DNA of 11,507 nucleotides from Coriobacteriaceae bacterium. Its GTDB lineage: Bacteria > Actinomycetota > Coriobacteriia > Coriobacteriales > Coriobacteriaceae. The stretch's first letter is position 1, and the number at the start of each line of letters is the position of its first letter. The stretch is taken from NCBI GenBank assembly GCA_902835305.1, contig CADFMD010000023.1, positions 1-11,507 of the forward strand, read 5' to 3'. Below, piece by piece: positions 1 through 6,974 of this stretch. The translations under genes and the position numbers were made by a program. A model generated the notes under the pieces. That model saw only the letters and a list, made by a program, of their open reading frames with translations. It was not told the origin of the DNA and made no database searches.

Positions 1-101
1 GCGAAGCGAGAATGTTTGAGCATGGAATGATATGGGTGAGCCCCGAACGGGCGGGATTAGTGCGCCCTGCGCAGCGAGAATGTTTGAGCATGGAATGATA
101 T
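1..101. repeat. 33-bp direct repeat, two copies 68 bp apart
   Basis: Positions 1-33 and 69-101 are identical except at one base (4 versus 72); the common core contains GAATGTTTGAGCATGGAATG. Each copy is followed by a short G+C-rich inverted repeat: GGGCG...CGCCC after copy 1, and GGCGG-CTC-CCGCC (105-117) after copy 2. The copies lie in different reading frames and all frames are short, so this is non-coding. It sits just downstream of the minus-strand glycosyltransferase stop, and the second hairpin could act as a weak, U-tract-less terminator for that gene. The array may continue beyond the left edge. It could be an interspersed intergenic repeat of this genus; I cannot test that here. Confidence 0.8.
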
Positions 102-134
102 ATGGGCGGCTCCCGCCGAGCAGCGGACTATCGC

Positions 135-1436
135 CTAGCGGATATGCGCGGGTTTTCCGCCCCAGTAGAAGCGGCAGAAGGCTCGTTTGCGCTTTTGGGG
201 TTTGCCTACGAGCTCCATGGTTGCGATGGCTATGTCTTCGGCTGCGTGGGGGCGGCGCAGCACTTCGCCGTTGATGAGCAGTGCCTTGAGCGACTCGGGA
301 TGATCGTGGAGATGACGCAACGTCACGATGAGCTCTCGTGCGGTGGTGACATGCATGCTGGCACCCATGCCGGTGAGCATCGTAGTGTTGGCCTTTTCCT
401 GGCCGTATGATTTGCCCAGCAGGATCATCGGCAGATGTGCGCATAGGCACTCGGTGACCGTGAGTCCGCCCGATTTGAGGATTGCCAGGTCGCACCCGTG
501 CATGAGGGCCGCCATGTCGTCGACATAGTCCAACACCGTGACGTTCTCGAGCTTCATGGCATCGAAGAGCGTCTTCAGCCGGGTGGCATACTCCACGTCT
601 TTGCCCGGCAAAAAGACAAAGTGCATGTCTTCGAAGCTGCGCAGGAAGGGGAGTGTGTGGTCCATCGCCGCGCGAAAGCGAACGTACGGCTGAGGCAAGC
701 TGGCACCGGCCATTACCAGCACGACGGTCTTGTCGATGGGGAGGTTGAACTTGGCTAGCTCTTCCTCGCGATCGTAATCCGTGTCGAATCCGGCGCGAAT
801 AGGAATGCCGGTAATACGAATCTTTGCCTCGGGCACCTTGCGCGGACGCAGCGTTTCGGCCATAAATTCGTTGGCAACACAGAATAGATCGGTGTCCTTG
901 TGGGGCCACCAGCCCTCGACTTCGTAGTCGGTCGGCACGCAGATGACCGGATAATCGATACCCGTAATTACGCGGGCGCCCACGGCGACATTGGCTGCTG
1001 TGATGTGCGTTGCGATCACGGCTATGGGCCTGCGGCTACGAATATATTCGTTGAAGGCGGGGAACATAATTCGCGACCATGCCGTTCCGCCACCCCAGAG
1101 AAGATGTCCCGTAAGCGTATATCGCCAGGTCAGGTCGTAAATGGGGCGCGTGGCTCCCGTAAAAGAAGCCGCGGTCTTATTGCCGTCGAATTTAATACGT
1201 CCAAAATCAAGGATATCGAGCACTTCAATCTCAATATCCTCGGGGATGCCATTGGTGCCGCGGATAAGGTCGAATGCCTGCGCAATCGCATTTGCGGCGG
1301 CCTTGTGGCCCGAGCCAACGGAGGCGTGCACGATGGTCACGAGAGGTTTTTGCTGAGCCAGGAGCGTGGTTTGCTCCGATTGGGGAGTGCTGTGCGTGAG
1401 CAGGGGAGCGTCGTTACTCGTCTGCGCCTGGTCCAT
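135..1436 (-). CDS. GT28 (MGDG synthase/UgtP-like) diacylglycerol glycosyltransferase
   Basis: This 433-residue protein resembles the MGDG-synthase/UgtP family, which transfers sugar from a UDP-sugar to diacylglycerol at the cytoplasmic membrane face to make glycolipids or the lipoteichoic-acid anchor. The N-terminal family motif VHASVGSGHKAAA lies at residues 36-48. The C-terminal nucleotide-sugar fold carries KSGGLTVTE (321-329) and GQEKAN (345-350), matching the family's GG-T--E and GQE--N signatures. The usual glycine-rich loop before the C domain is altered to MAGASLPQP (242-250). A longer frame upstream exists, but GGGGAG a few bases before the MDQAQ methionine fixes the start at 1436. 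It is transcribed divergently from trxB. The basic tail (KPQKRKRAFCR) could aid membrane binding. Sugar and acceptor specificity cannot be read from sequence. Confidence 0.85.
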   Translation of the reverse strand: MDQAQTSNDAPLLTHSTPQSEQTTLLAQQKPLVTIVHASVGSGHKAAANAIAQAFDLIRGTNGIPEDIEIEVLDILDFGRIKFDGNKTAASFTGATRPIYDLTWRYTLTGHLLWGGGTAWSRIMFPAFNEYIRSRRPIAVIATHITAANVAVGARVITGIDYPVICVPTDYEVEGWWPHKDTDLFCVANEFMAETLRPRKVPEAKIRITGIPIRAGFDTDYDREEELAKFNLPIDKTVVLVMAGASLPQPYVRFRAAMDHTLPFLRSFEDMHFVFLPGKDVEYATRLKTLFDAMKLENVTVLDYVDDMAALMHGCDLAILKSGGLTVTECLCAHLPMILLGKSYGQEKANTTMLTGMGASMHVTTARELIVTLRHLHDHPESLKALLINGEVLRRPHAAEDIAIATMELVGKPQKRKRAFCRFYWGGKPAHIR

Positions 1437-1473
1437 CGATAACTCCCCTTCAGCTTTGTAATACGGATTTATC

Positions 1474-1479
1474 ATTGTA
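1474..1479 (-). promoter_or_regulatory. Possible -10 box for the glycosyltransferase gene
   Basis: TACAAT on the minus strand lies about 38 bases before the ATG at 1436, leaving a leader of roughly 30 bases with the GGGGAG ribosome site. No good -35 hexamer stands at 16-18 bases, so the call rests on the -10 alone. It lies in the 118-bp divergent gap shared with trxB, for which I see no convincing promoter on the plus strand. Confidence 0.3.
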
Positions 1480-1554
1480 GTGCATGAGTGTCACGTTCAC
1501 GTAAATTTGGGTATGAGCGCAAAGAACGACAACGTTTCGACGAAAGGACGCTTC

Positions 1555-2493
1555 ATGACTACCGATAAGCCGATCGATGTTGCGATTATCGGTGGCGGCC
1601 CCGCGGGCTATGCTGCCGCTATTTATGCTGCGCGTGCCAACCTGACGACGACCGTGATTGAGCAGGGCATGTCGGGAGGGCAGATCGCCACAACCAATGA
1701 GGTCGAGAACTATCCGGGTTTCCCGCTCCTGAGTGGCGCCGAACTCGGCGAGCGTTTTCAGCAGCATGCAGAGGGCCTGGGAGCACAGGTTACATGGAGC
1801 ATGGTTACGGGTATCGATTACGATGCCGATGCAGCGTTGTTTACGGTGCATCACGATATGGGCGATACGCTGGCCTCGAGCGTTATCGCTTGCATGGGTG
1901 CCACGCCGCGTCCGGCAGGTTTCGCAGGCGAGGATACGTATCGCGGTCGTGGCGTTTCATATTGCGCAACATGTGACGGCATGTTTTTCCGCGGCAAGCA
2001 GGTTTTTGTAATCGGTGGTGGCAATTCGGCATGCGAAGAGGCTCTGTTCCTGTCCGACATTGCCAACAGTGTGACCATCGTGCTGCGCCGCGACCAGTTC
2101 CGTGCGCCCGATGGTGTTGTTCAGAAAGTACTCGCAAAGGACAATATTACAGTTAGGTACCAAACTAGTATTGTGGAGCTATCGGGCGAAGCCATGCCAA
2201 CGACGATTACCTTTAAGGACAATGCATCCGGCGAGACTCATACCGAGTCATTTGAGCCCGGCTCGTTTGGCATCTTTGTTTTTACCGGAACGCAGCCCCA
2301 TACCGAGCTTGTTGAGCATCTAGTCGATCTGGCGCCTGATGGCGGCATTCTGACTGATGAATCCATGGCGACCCGCACGCCAGGTCTATTTGCCGCTGGC
2401 GACATCCGTTCCAAACGTTTACGCCAGGTTGTGACCGCTGTTTCGGACGGAGCCATAGCGGCAACGAGCGCATACGCGTTTCTTCGTGGATAA
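1555..2493 (+). CDS. trxB: Thioredoxin-disulfide reductase (NADPH, FAD)
   Basis: This 312-residue cytoplasmic flavoprotein reduces thioredoxin with NADPH electrons, and its length is normal for the low-molecular-weight bacterial type. The FAD dinucleotide-binding loop GGGPAG lies at residues 13-18, and the redox-active CATC (Cys137, Cys140) is followed by Asp141. The NADPH loop is GGGNSA (154-159), and the C-terminal FAD motif AGDIRSKRLRQ runs 281-291. The NADPH phosphate-binding motif HRRxxxR reads LRRDQFR (177-183): both key arginine positions stay but the His is Leu. This still argues for NADPH use rather than a ferredoxin-dependent type. The frame is open upstream to 1480, but GAAAGGA just before the ATG at 1555 selects that start. 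No thioredoxin gene is adjacent. It is a single-gene unit closed by the terminator at 2534. Confidence 0.95.
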   Translation: MTTDKPIDVAIIGGGPAGYAAAIYAARANLTTTVIEQGMSGGQIATTNEVENYPGFPLLSGAELGERFQQHAEGLGAQVTWSMVTGIDYDADAALFTVHHDMGDTLASSVIACMGATPRPAGFAGEDTYRGRGVSYCATCDGMFFRGKQVFVIGGGNSACEEALFLSDIANSVTIVLRRDQFRAPDGVVQKVLAKDNITVRYQTSIVELSGEAMPTTITFKDNASGETHTESFEPGSFGIFVFTGTQPHTELVEHLVDLAPDGGILTDESMATRTPGLFAAGDIRSKRLRQVVTAVSDGAIAATSAYAFLRG

Positions 2494-2533
2494 GTACGAT
2501 AATATATCTTATGTAAGGTTGCTATCTTTAAAC

Positions 2534-2580
2534 AAAGTGGTTGGACGATGCATCAATGTGTTGTCCAACCACTTTTACTT
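2534..2580 (+). terminator. Intrinsic terminator after trxB
   Basis: A perfect 13-bp stem (2534-2546 pairing with 2563-2575; arm AAAGTGGTTGGAC) encloses a 16-base loop and runs straight into TTTTACTT. It ends trxB transcription and separates it from the DUF1836 gene, whose promoter lies after it. The loop is longer than usual and contains the palindrome GATGCATC. Confidence 0.85.
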
Positions 2581-2598
2581 GCCGGCTATGTGGTATGT

Positions 2599-2623
2599 AA
2601 AACTAGATAACCTAGAATACAAT
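2599..2623 (+). promoter_or_regulatory. Promoter/operator region of the DUF1836 gene
   Basis: TACAAT at 2618-2623 is a good -10 box, 24 bases before the start codon at 2648. The -35 region is weak (TGTAAA-like near 2596). Two CTAG tetramers (2603-2606 and 2612-2615) sit between the -35 and -10 positions. AAAACTAGAT at 2599-2608 recurs at 4273-4282 upstream of degV. The placement suits an operator, perhaps for autoregulation, but this is inference. Confidence 0.45.
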
Positions 2624-2647
2624 ATAGAAAATGAACGGAGGACCTTT

Positions 2648-3259
2648 ATGAACCACGTTAAACACGTTATTCCGATGTCCGATTCGTCGGTCAGCATTAA
2701 GCCTGAGGATATTCAGCCCACTGTGCTGCCCGATGCATTTATTCAGTCCGAAATCGTGCGCAAACTCAATACGTTGAGTCTGCCGCGCTATGACCAGTTG
2801 CCCAATGTGACGCTCTACCGCGACCAGGTTATTGAGTATGTTGCGCTGTGGATGGAGCCGCTGTCCATTTGCGTTGAGCACCCTGTCATTACGCCATCGA
2901 TGATCAATAACTACGTGAAGGTCGGCTTGGTGCCTGCTCCGGTCAAAAAGCAATATGGCCGCGAGCAGATTGCCCGCCTGATCGCTATCTGCCTCTTTAA
3001 GCAGGTCTTACCTATTGCTGCGGTGCAGGCACTCTTTAACATTCAGCGTTTGAGCTACGATGCCCCGACGGCCTTCGATTATGTGGTCGATCAGCTCGAG
3101 GCATCGATTCGTTCGGCGTTTTCCGTCGAGCAGACGCCGGTTCCCGATACGGCGCATCAGGTAACGCGTGAGTCGCTGCTTGTGCGCAGTGCGGTTTCAT
3201 CCTTCGTTTCGAAAGCGTACCTGATGAGCTATCTAAAGTTTAATGGGTTTAATAGCTAG
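2648..3259 (+). CDS. DUF1836 domain-containing transcriptional regulator (MerR-like HTH)
   Basis: This 203-residue protein belongs to the DUF1836 family, whose core resembles a MerR-type winged helix-turn-helix. The family signature is clear at about residues 85-130: MINNYVKVGLVPAP, then KKQYGREQIARLIAI, then a hydrophobic helix LFKQVLPIAAVQALF. The N-terminal 50 residues look disordered; the C-terminal part (140-203) is helical with no effector domain I can name. The frame runs upstream through the trxB terminator, but GGAGG ahead of the ATG at 2648 and a -10 box at 2618 exclude the longer start. It is convergent with degV. The targets of this family are not well defined; shared promoter-region bases suggest self-regulation and possibly degV. 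Confidence 0.8.
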   Translation: MNHVKHVIPMSDSSVSIKPEDIQPTVLPDAFIQSEIVRKLNTLSLPRYDQLPNVTLYRDQVIEYVALWMEPLSICVEHPVITPSMINNYVKVGLVPAPVKKQYGREQIARLIAICLFKQVLPIAAVQALFNIQRLSYDAPTAFDYVVDQLEASIRSAFSVEQTPVPDTAHQVTRESLLVRSAVSSFVSKAYLMSYLKFNGFNS

Positions 3260-3271
3260 CCGACGTATAAA

Positions 3272-3319
3272 ACGGGCGGAACAAAGGGCTATCTGCCACT
3301 TTGTCCCGCCCGTATTTTT
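3272..3319. terminator. Bidirectional terminator between DUF1836 gene and degV
   Basis: A 15-base arm at 3272-3286 (ACGGGCGGAACAAAG) pairs with 3299-3313 with one mismatch. The loop holds a further GGC/GCC pair. The plus strand continues into ATTTTTGC and the minus strand into TTTTATA, so the hairpin can stop both convergent transcripts. Confidence 0.85.
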
Positions 3320-3332
3320 GCTTGGTTGGACG

Positions 3333-4199
3333 TTATTGGCCCGAAGCCACGCCCATGCCGTAGCCGATAATGAGCCCATGCATTTCGGCATAGTATGAAT
3401 CTAGCCCGTTACAGGGCATGATGATAGTCTTGGAGCCTGGCCAGCGCTCCACAATTCGGCTGGCAAGTGCTTGGGCGCCTGCCTCATTCTCGACATGGTC
3501 GATAACGACCTCGCCGCCCGTAAAACCTTCGGCTTCCATGGTGTCGATGATCTTGTTGAGCATCTTCTTTTCGCCACGCGTGTGCCCGACGAGCTCGATT
3601 TTACCGGCCTCGCTCGCCGTGCCCAAAATGCGAATATTGAGCTTGTTGGCAATGACGCCGGCTGCCTTAGGAATGCGTCCTGCCTTTGCAAGGTTCTCGT
3701 AATTACACAGGCTAAAGAGAATCTTGCTGTTTTGCTCGAGACTGTCGAAGTAAGCGCAGGCGTCCTCAAAGGAAACGTCCGGGTTACTTGCAAGATAACG
3801 ATCAAACAGCAAGAAGATCAGATCCATCTTGCCGCCTGCTGCCCGCGAATTGACCAGGTGAATCTGACGATTGGGCTCCTCGGCAAGTACCATATCGCGT
3901 GCCGTAGCGGCAGCGTTATAGCTTCCAGAGACACCCTCCGAGATTGGCATGCAGATCGTCTTGTCGGCGAGCTTAAAGAGCTCAGCCCACTCCCCCACGC
4001 TTGGGCAGGCGCTCGATGATGCGCTGGCTTCCGACTGAATGGCAACATTAAGCTCGTGAACATCGAGCAAAAGGTCGTCGACAAATTCGCGCTCCCCTAC
4101 TCGAATTTTGAGAGGAGCGAATGCAAAGGTGGTACGGGGTGCAGTCGGTTGCCAATCGCGAAGATTGCAGCTCGAATCTGAGATAAGTGCCCAGCTCAT
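3333..4199 (-). CDS. DegV family fatty-acid-binding protein
   Basis: This 288-residue protein is of normal length for the DegV/FakB family, cytoplasmic proteins that hold a single fatty acid; FakB forms present it to the kinase FakA for phospholipid synthesis. The N-terminal strand ALISDSSCNL (residues 4-13) matches the family opening. SSSACPSVGEW (61-71) stands where the TSQPS motif falls, and MPISEGVSGSYNAA (84-97) is the fatty-acid carboxylate-binding loop region. NYENLAKAGRI (166-176) matches the conserved LkkgGRI element. It starts at the ATG at 4199 with AAAGGA upstream. No fakA-like kinase gene is nearby, so a role in exogenous fatty-acid use is possible but not shown. It is monocistronic, with its own TATAAT promoter. 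Confidence 0.9.
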   Translation of the reverse strand: MSWALISDSSCNLRDWQPTAPRTTFAFAPLKIRVGEREFVDDLLLDVHELNVAIQSEASASSSACPSVGEWAELFKLADKTICMPISEGVSGSYNAAATARDMVLAEEPNRQIHLVNSRAAGGKMDLIFLLFDRYLASNPDVSFEDACAYFDSLEQNSKILFSLCNYENLAKAGRIPKAAGVIANKLNIRILGTASEAGKIELVGHTRGEKKMLNKIIDTMEAEGFTGGEVVIDHVENEAGAQALASRIVERWPGSKTIIMPCNGLDSYYAEMHGLIIGYGMGVASGQ

Positions 4200-4215
4200 T
4201 GAGGGTCCTTTCTAG

Positions 4216-4234
4216 TTGTTCCTCAACAATTATA
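4216..4234 (-). promoter_or_regulatory. degV -10 box overlapped by a small dyad
   Basis: TATAAT on the minus strand (4234-4229) is a consensus -10 about 30 bases before the degV ATG. A good -35 is not evident. The dyad TTGTT-CCTC-AACAA (4216-4229) begins in the last base of the -10 and covers the expected transcription start, a place where a bound repressor would block initiation. Confidence 0.55.
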
Positions 4235-4261
4235 GCTATCTTTTGGACAGATGCTGCGCAT

Positions 4262-4282
4262 ATCTAGTATTCAAAACTAGAT
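4262..4282. promoter_or_regulatory. Inverted repeat ATCTAGT-N7-ACTAGAT upstream of degV
   Basis: The perfect 7+7 dyad (4262-4268 and 4276-4282) has a 7-base spacer and lies about 28-53 bases upstream of the degV -10. Its right arm with flank, AAAACTAGAT, is identical to 2599-2608 in the DUF1836 promoter. It looks like a regulator binding site placed for activation or for repression from the -35 side. No factor can be assigned from sequence alone. Confidence 0.45.
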
Positions 4283-4311
4283 TGTTGCTTACATGCAAAA
4301 CGGGCGCTCGA

Positions 4312-4353
4312 GATAAAACAATGGACCTCGCTCCCCAAGGATACGAGGTCCAT
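4312..4353 (-). terminator. Intrinsic terminator of the pgsA-to-NlpC/P60 operon
   Basis: A perfect 10-bp stem (4321-4330 with 4344-4353; arm ATGGACCTCG) with a 13-base loop is followed on the minus strand by TTGTTTTAT. It lies 24 bases beyond the stop of the NlpC/P60 gene and closes the operon. Confidence 0.85.
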
Positions 4354-4376
4354 CTTTGCTTGCTGAGCTAAACCAC

Positions 4377-5489
4377 TTAGTAGCGAACGAAAATATAATT
4401 GTTGTTCATGCCGGCGGCAACGGAGCTGATGATGACGCCCGTTTTGTAGTCGGAAGCATGGATCATCTGATCATTACCGATATAAATGCCGGTATGGTAG
4501 GAGTTAACCACAACATCGCCGGGTTGCGGATCGGACACACGGGTCCAACCCATGAAGTCGACCGTGGTGCCCAGACGGCAGTAGCGTCCCGTGAGGCAAT
4601 AGCTTACAAAACCGGAGCAGTCAAAGCTGTTCGGTCCAATGCCGCCCCAAGAATACGCATAGCCGAGCTTGCTGTAGGCGCGCGAAACAACGGAGCCACC
4701 ATCAACAGACTGACTCGGTGCTGAAGGCGTGGGAGCCGGAGCGGGCGTGGGGGCAGGCTGCGGTGCGGGAGCCGGCGTGTTGCCGCCCTGGTTGTTGTTA
4801 TTGTTGGTCTGGCCGCCATTGTTGGTGTTCTCGGTCGTACCGGCGGTGTCGTTGCTCACCGTGGCCTTTTCGGCGGTGCTAGCATTAATGCCAGCCTGCA
4901 GCGCAGCGTTGGCCTCGGCCTCGGCAGCGAGCTCGGCCTGCAGCTGCGAATCCAGGGAGTTTACGACGTTCTGGGCTTCAGCCTGCTGGGCATTAAGCTC
5001 GTCGACCTTCTTTTGCGTGGTGGCGACGTTCTTCTCCTGCTCGGCCTGCTTATCGGTGAGCTGCTGCTTAAGCTCCTTGACCTCTTGAATGGTCTGAGCT
5101 TGCTTATCGGAAACTTTGCCGTAGTAGAACAGACGGTTGAGCATATCGCTCAGATCATCGACACCCGTCAAAACCTGAAGCAGGCTCAGACCGCCGGTTT
5201 TGTACTCGCCGGCGACATAGGTCGAGAGCTTGGCCTGACCATCGGCGATCTCCTGCTGCTTTTGCGTGATCTCGCCGGCAGTCTGATCGAGCGCCTGCGT
5301 CTGCGTGGCAAGCTCATCGTAAATCTGCTGGGTTTGGGTGCCGATCTGCTCGAGTTTCGTACGAGCAGCGGCAAGGTCGGATGCGGTATCGGCGTAGGCA
5401 GGAGCCGCGAGGCCCAAGCCCAAAACACAAGCGAGGGTTGCCGTAGCAGCGCAGCGTGCCATGTTTTTGTGCGTGTTTGCTGTGCGCAT
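4377..5489 (-). CDS. Secreted coiled-coil NlpC/P60 peptidoglycan hydrolase
   Basis: This 370-residue exported cell-wall endopeptidase is of the type that cuts peptide stems in peptidoglycan. A signal peptide covers residues 1-33 (hydrophobic ATATLACVLGLGLAAP, cleavage after AYA). A long coiled coil (about 36-200; Gln/Glu/Ala-rich) resembles the PcsB/RipA-type N-terminal regulatory region. A low-complexity Thr/Asn/Gly linker (215-237) and a Pro/Ala linker (238-260) lead to the NlpC/P60 domain (about 265-370). The catalytic Cys291 lies in DCSGF, His332 in YHTGIYIG, and a third polar residue, His344, in MIHAS. AAAGGA precedes the ATG at 5489. It is the last gene of the operon, 32 bp after apt. 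Coiled-coil hydrolases of this kind often need activation by a divisome partner such as FtsEX; that is not shown here. Confidence 0.92.
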   Translation of the reverse strand: MRTANTHKNMARCAATATLACVLGLGLAAPAYADTASDLAAARTKLEQIGTQTQQIYDELATQTQALDQTAGEITQKQQEIADGQAKLSTYVAGEYKTGGLSLLQVLTGVDDLSDMLNRLFYYGKVSDKQAQTIQEVKELKQQLTDKQAEQEKNVATTQKKVDELNAQQAEAQNVVNSLDSQLQAELAAEAEANAALQAGINASTAEKATVSNDTAGTTENTNNGGQTNNNNNQGGNTPAPAPQPAPTPAPAPTPSAPSQSVDGGSVVSRAYSKLGYAYSWGGIGPNSFDCSGFVSYCLTGRYCRLGTTVDFMGWTRVSDPQPGDVVVNSYHTGIYIGNDQMIHASDYKTGVIISSVAAGMNNNYIFVRY

Positions 5490-5521
5490 GTAGCTTCCTT
5501 TCCAGTAACTAAGGGTAACGG

Positions 5522-6052
5522 CTAGCCTACCGTCACCAGGCTAAAGAGCTCCACATCGTCATCAGACGGCGTGAGCTTCTCGCGCGGGTTGAGAAACGCA
5601 AGCTCAAGTATACAACCGTAACCGATAAGCTTTGCGCCCATATCTCGCACCAGTTTACCTGTTGCCTCGACGGTTCCGCCCGTCGCGACCAAGTCGTCCA
5701 GAATCAACACGGTATCTTTAGAGCTGATAGCGTCGGCATGGATCTCAATTGAATCGGTGCCGTACTCGAGCTCGTAGCTCTGGCTTACGGTCTCGCGCGG
5801 CAGCTTGCCCGGTTTACGTGCGGGAACAAAGCCGGCGCCAAGGGCTACAGCCACCGGTACGCCAACCATAAAGCCGCGAGCCTCGGGACCCACGACCTTG
5901 GTGATCCCCATGCCGGCAAAGTGCTCGGCGAGGGCATCGGTCATGGCTTTGAGCGCCTCGGGATTGCCAAAGAGCGGCGTGATGTCTTTAAAGACGACTC
6001 CGGGCTCGGGATAGTCGGGGATGTCGACGATTTGAGATTCGAAGTCGTACAT
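5522..6052 (-). CDS. apt: Adenine phosphoribosyltransferase
   Basis: This 176-residue cytoplasmic purine-salvage enzyme converts adenine and PRPP to AMP and pyrophosphate. The PRPP-binding loop VLILDDLVATGGT lies at residues 115-127. The N-terminal IPDYPEPGVVFKDITPLF (11-28) and GPEARGF (55-61) are typical of Apt, and the length is standard. A TTG five codons upstream is in frame, but the GAAAGG lying over it is well spaced from the ATG at 6052, so I chose the ATG. It is 40 bp after the MerR gene and 32 bp before the NlpC/P60 gene, apparently within the operon. Its presence beside envelope genes is probably co-transcription rather than shared function. Confidence 0.95.
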   Translation of the reverse strand: MYDFESQIVDIPDYPEPGVVFKDITPLFGNPEALKAMTDALAEHFAGMGITKVVGPEARGFMVGVPVAVALGAGFVPARKPGKLPRETVSQSYELEYGTDSIEIHADAISSKDTVLILDDLVATGGTVEATGKLVRDMGAKLIGYGCILELAFLNPREKLTPSDDDVELFSLVTVG

Positions 6053-6092
6053 TGCATGACCTTTCAATGAGTTGCCGAAATATCAGCAGCGG

Positions 6093-6971
6093 TTATTTGC
6101 CCGCGGTGACGGTGCCGGAGTGCGAAGGGGCGACGACCTTGAGCGGCTTTACGAGAGAATCCTCGTGCGAAGCAGGCGCGGCAGTTTCTTCGTTTTTGGC
6201 CTTGGTGGACTCGGAGCGAGCGATTTCCTCATCGAGTGCATCGATGTCGGCGTCCTCGACCACGGCGTTGAGCGACTCAAAAACGCGGTTTTTGAGCAGC
6301 GCGGTGTGCACGCCCTCCGTCAGGTCGTGAAGCTTCTTAAACGCACGCTCGAGCTTGGCGTCGCGCTCGTCATCGGAGGTATCCATGCCGAGCATGCTCA
6401 CGAGCACCTGCTCAAACATCGAGGACTCGCGGTTGGCGGAAGACACGTACTGACGCAGGTTGCGCGGCTCAATGTGGAAACGCGACAGCTCCGAGCAGTA
6501 ACGGATAATCGGGAAATCTCGGCCATCGACAAGCTCGCGGTTCTGCGGGCTCTTGATGATGCGGATAAGATCGTTCTCGGCAAGGGAGCGGATAAACGAA
6601 ATCTCAACACCGAGCATGTCGGGGATCGTCTCGACGGGGTGCAGCTTTTGCTTGGTCTCCTTGGGCTCCGTCTTGAGCGGAACATCGGACAGCAAGCCCA
6701 CCTCGTAAGCGAGCGTTGACAGGTCCGTGGCGTTTTCCAAGCGCTGCTTAATCACGTTGAGCGGCATGTAGCGGGTCTTCTGCAAGTGCAGGATGACCTC
6801 CAGGCGATCAACGTCCTCCTTAGAGTACTGACGGTATCCCTTAGGCGTACGATGAGGGGTAATGAGCCCCTCATCCTCTAGAAATCTAATTTTTGAGTTC
6901 GAAAGATCGGGGTATGCGCCTCGAAGAAGGTTGACGACTTGGCCGATACTCAGATAGTTGCGTTCGGCCAT
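6093..6971 (-). CDS. ftsR: FtsR-like MerR family transcriptional regulator
   Basis: This 292-residue regulator resembles actinobacterial FtsR (Rv1828 of M. tuberculosis), which in Corynebacterium glutamicum activates ftsZ. The MerR winged helix lies at about residues 5-80: YLSIGQVVNLLR, then LSNSKIRFLEDEGLITP, then GYRQYSKEDVDRL, then QKTRYMPLNVIKQRL. The second part matches FtsR rather than metal sensors: FHIEPRNLRQYVSSANRE (165-182) and a helical segment ending VHTALLKNRVF (221-231). There is no effector-binding cysteine cluster. Residues 240-292 form an acidic, Ala/Ser/Lys-rich tail that makes it longer than FtsR (about 250). Only 3 bp separate it from the FHA gene, the same pairing as garA/odhI-ftsR in actinobacteria. 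Gene symbol is by similarity and synteny. Confidence 0.82.
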   Translation of the reverse strand: MAERNYLSIGQVVNLLRGAYPDLSNSKIRFLEDEGLITPHRTPKGYRQYSKEDVDRLEVILHLQKTRYMPLNVIKQRLENATDLSTLAYEVGLLSDVPLKTEPKETKQKLHPVETIPDMLGVEISFIRSLAENDLIRIIKSPQNRELVDGRDFPIIRYCSELSRFHIEPRNLRQYVSSANRESSMFEQVLVSMLGMDTSDDERDAKLERAFKKLHDLTEGVHTALLKNRVFESLNAVVEDADIDALDEEIARSESTKAKNEETAAPASHEDSLVKPLKVVAPSHSGTVTAGK

Positions 6972-6974
6972 GCC

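Noticed and set aside
2565..2575. CCAACCACTTT shared by the trxB terminator and the right flank (11473-11483)
   Set aside because: An 11-base match is expected by chance many times in a window of this length, and the contexts are unrelated.
3471..4019. 182-codon plus-strand frame inside degV
   Set aside because: It runs antisense to a full-length DegV protein with conserved motifs, and has no ribosome site.
6072..6719. 215-codon plus-strand frame opposite the MerR gene
   Set aside because: It is the antisense shadow of a well-supported regulator gene and has no recognisable family.
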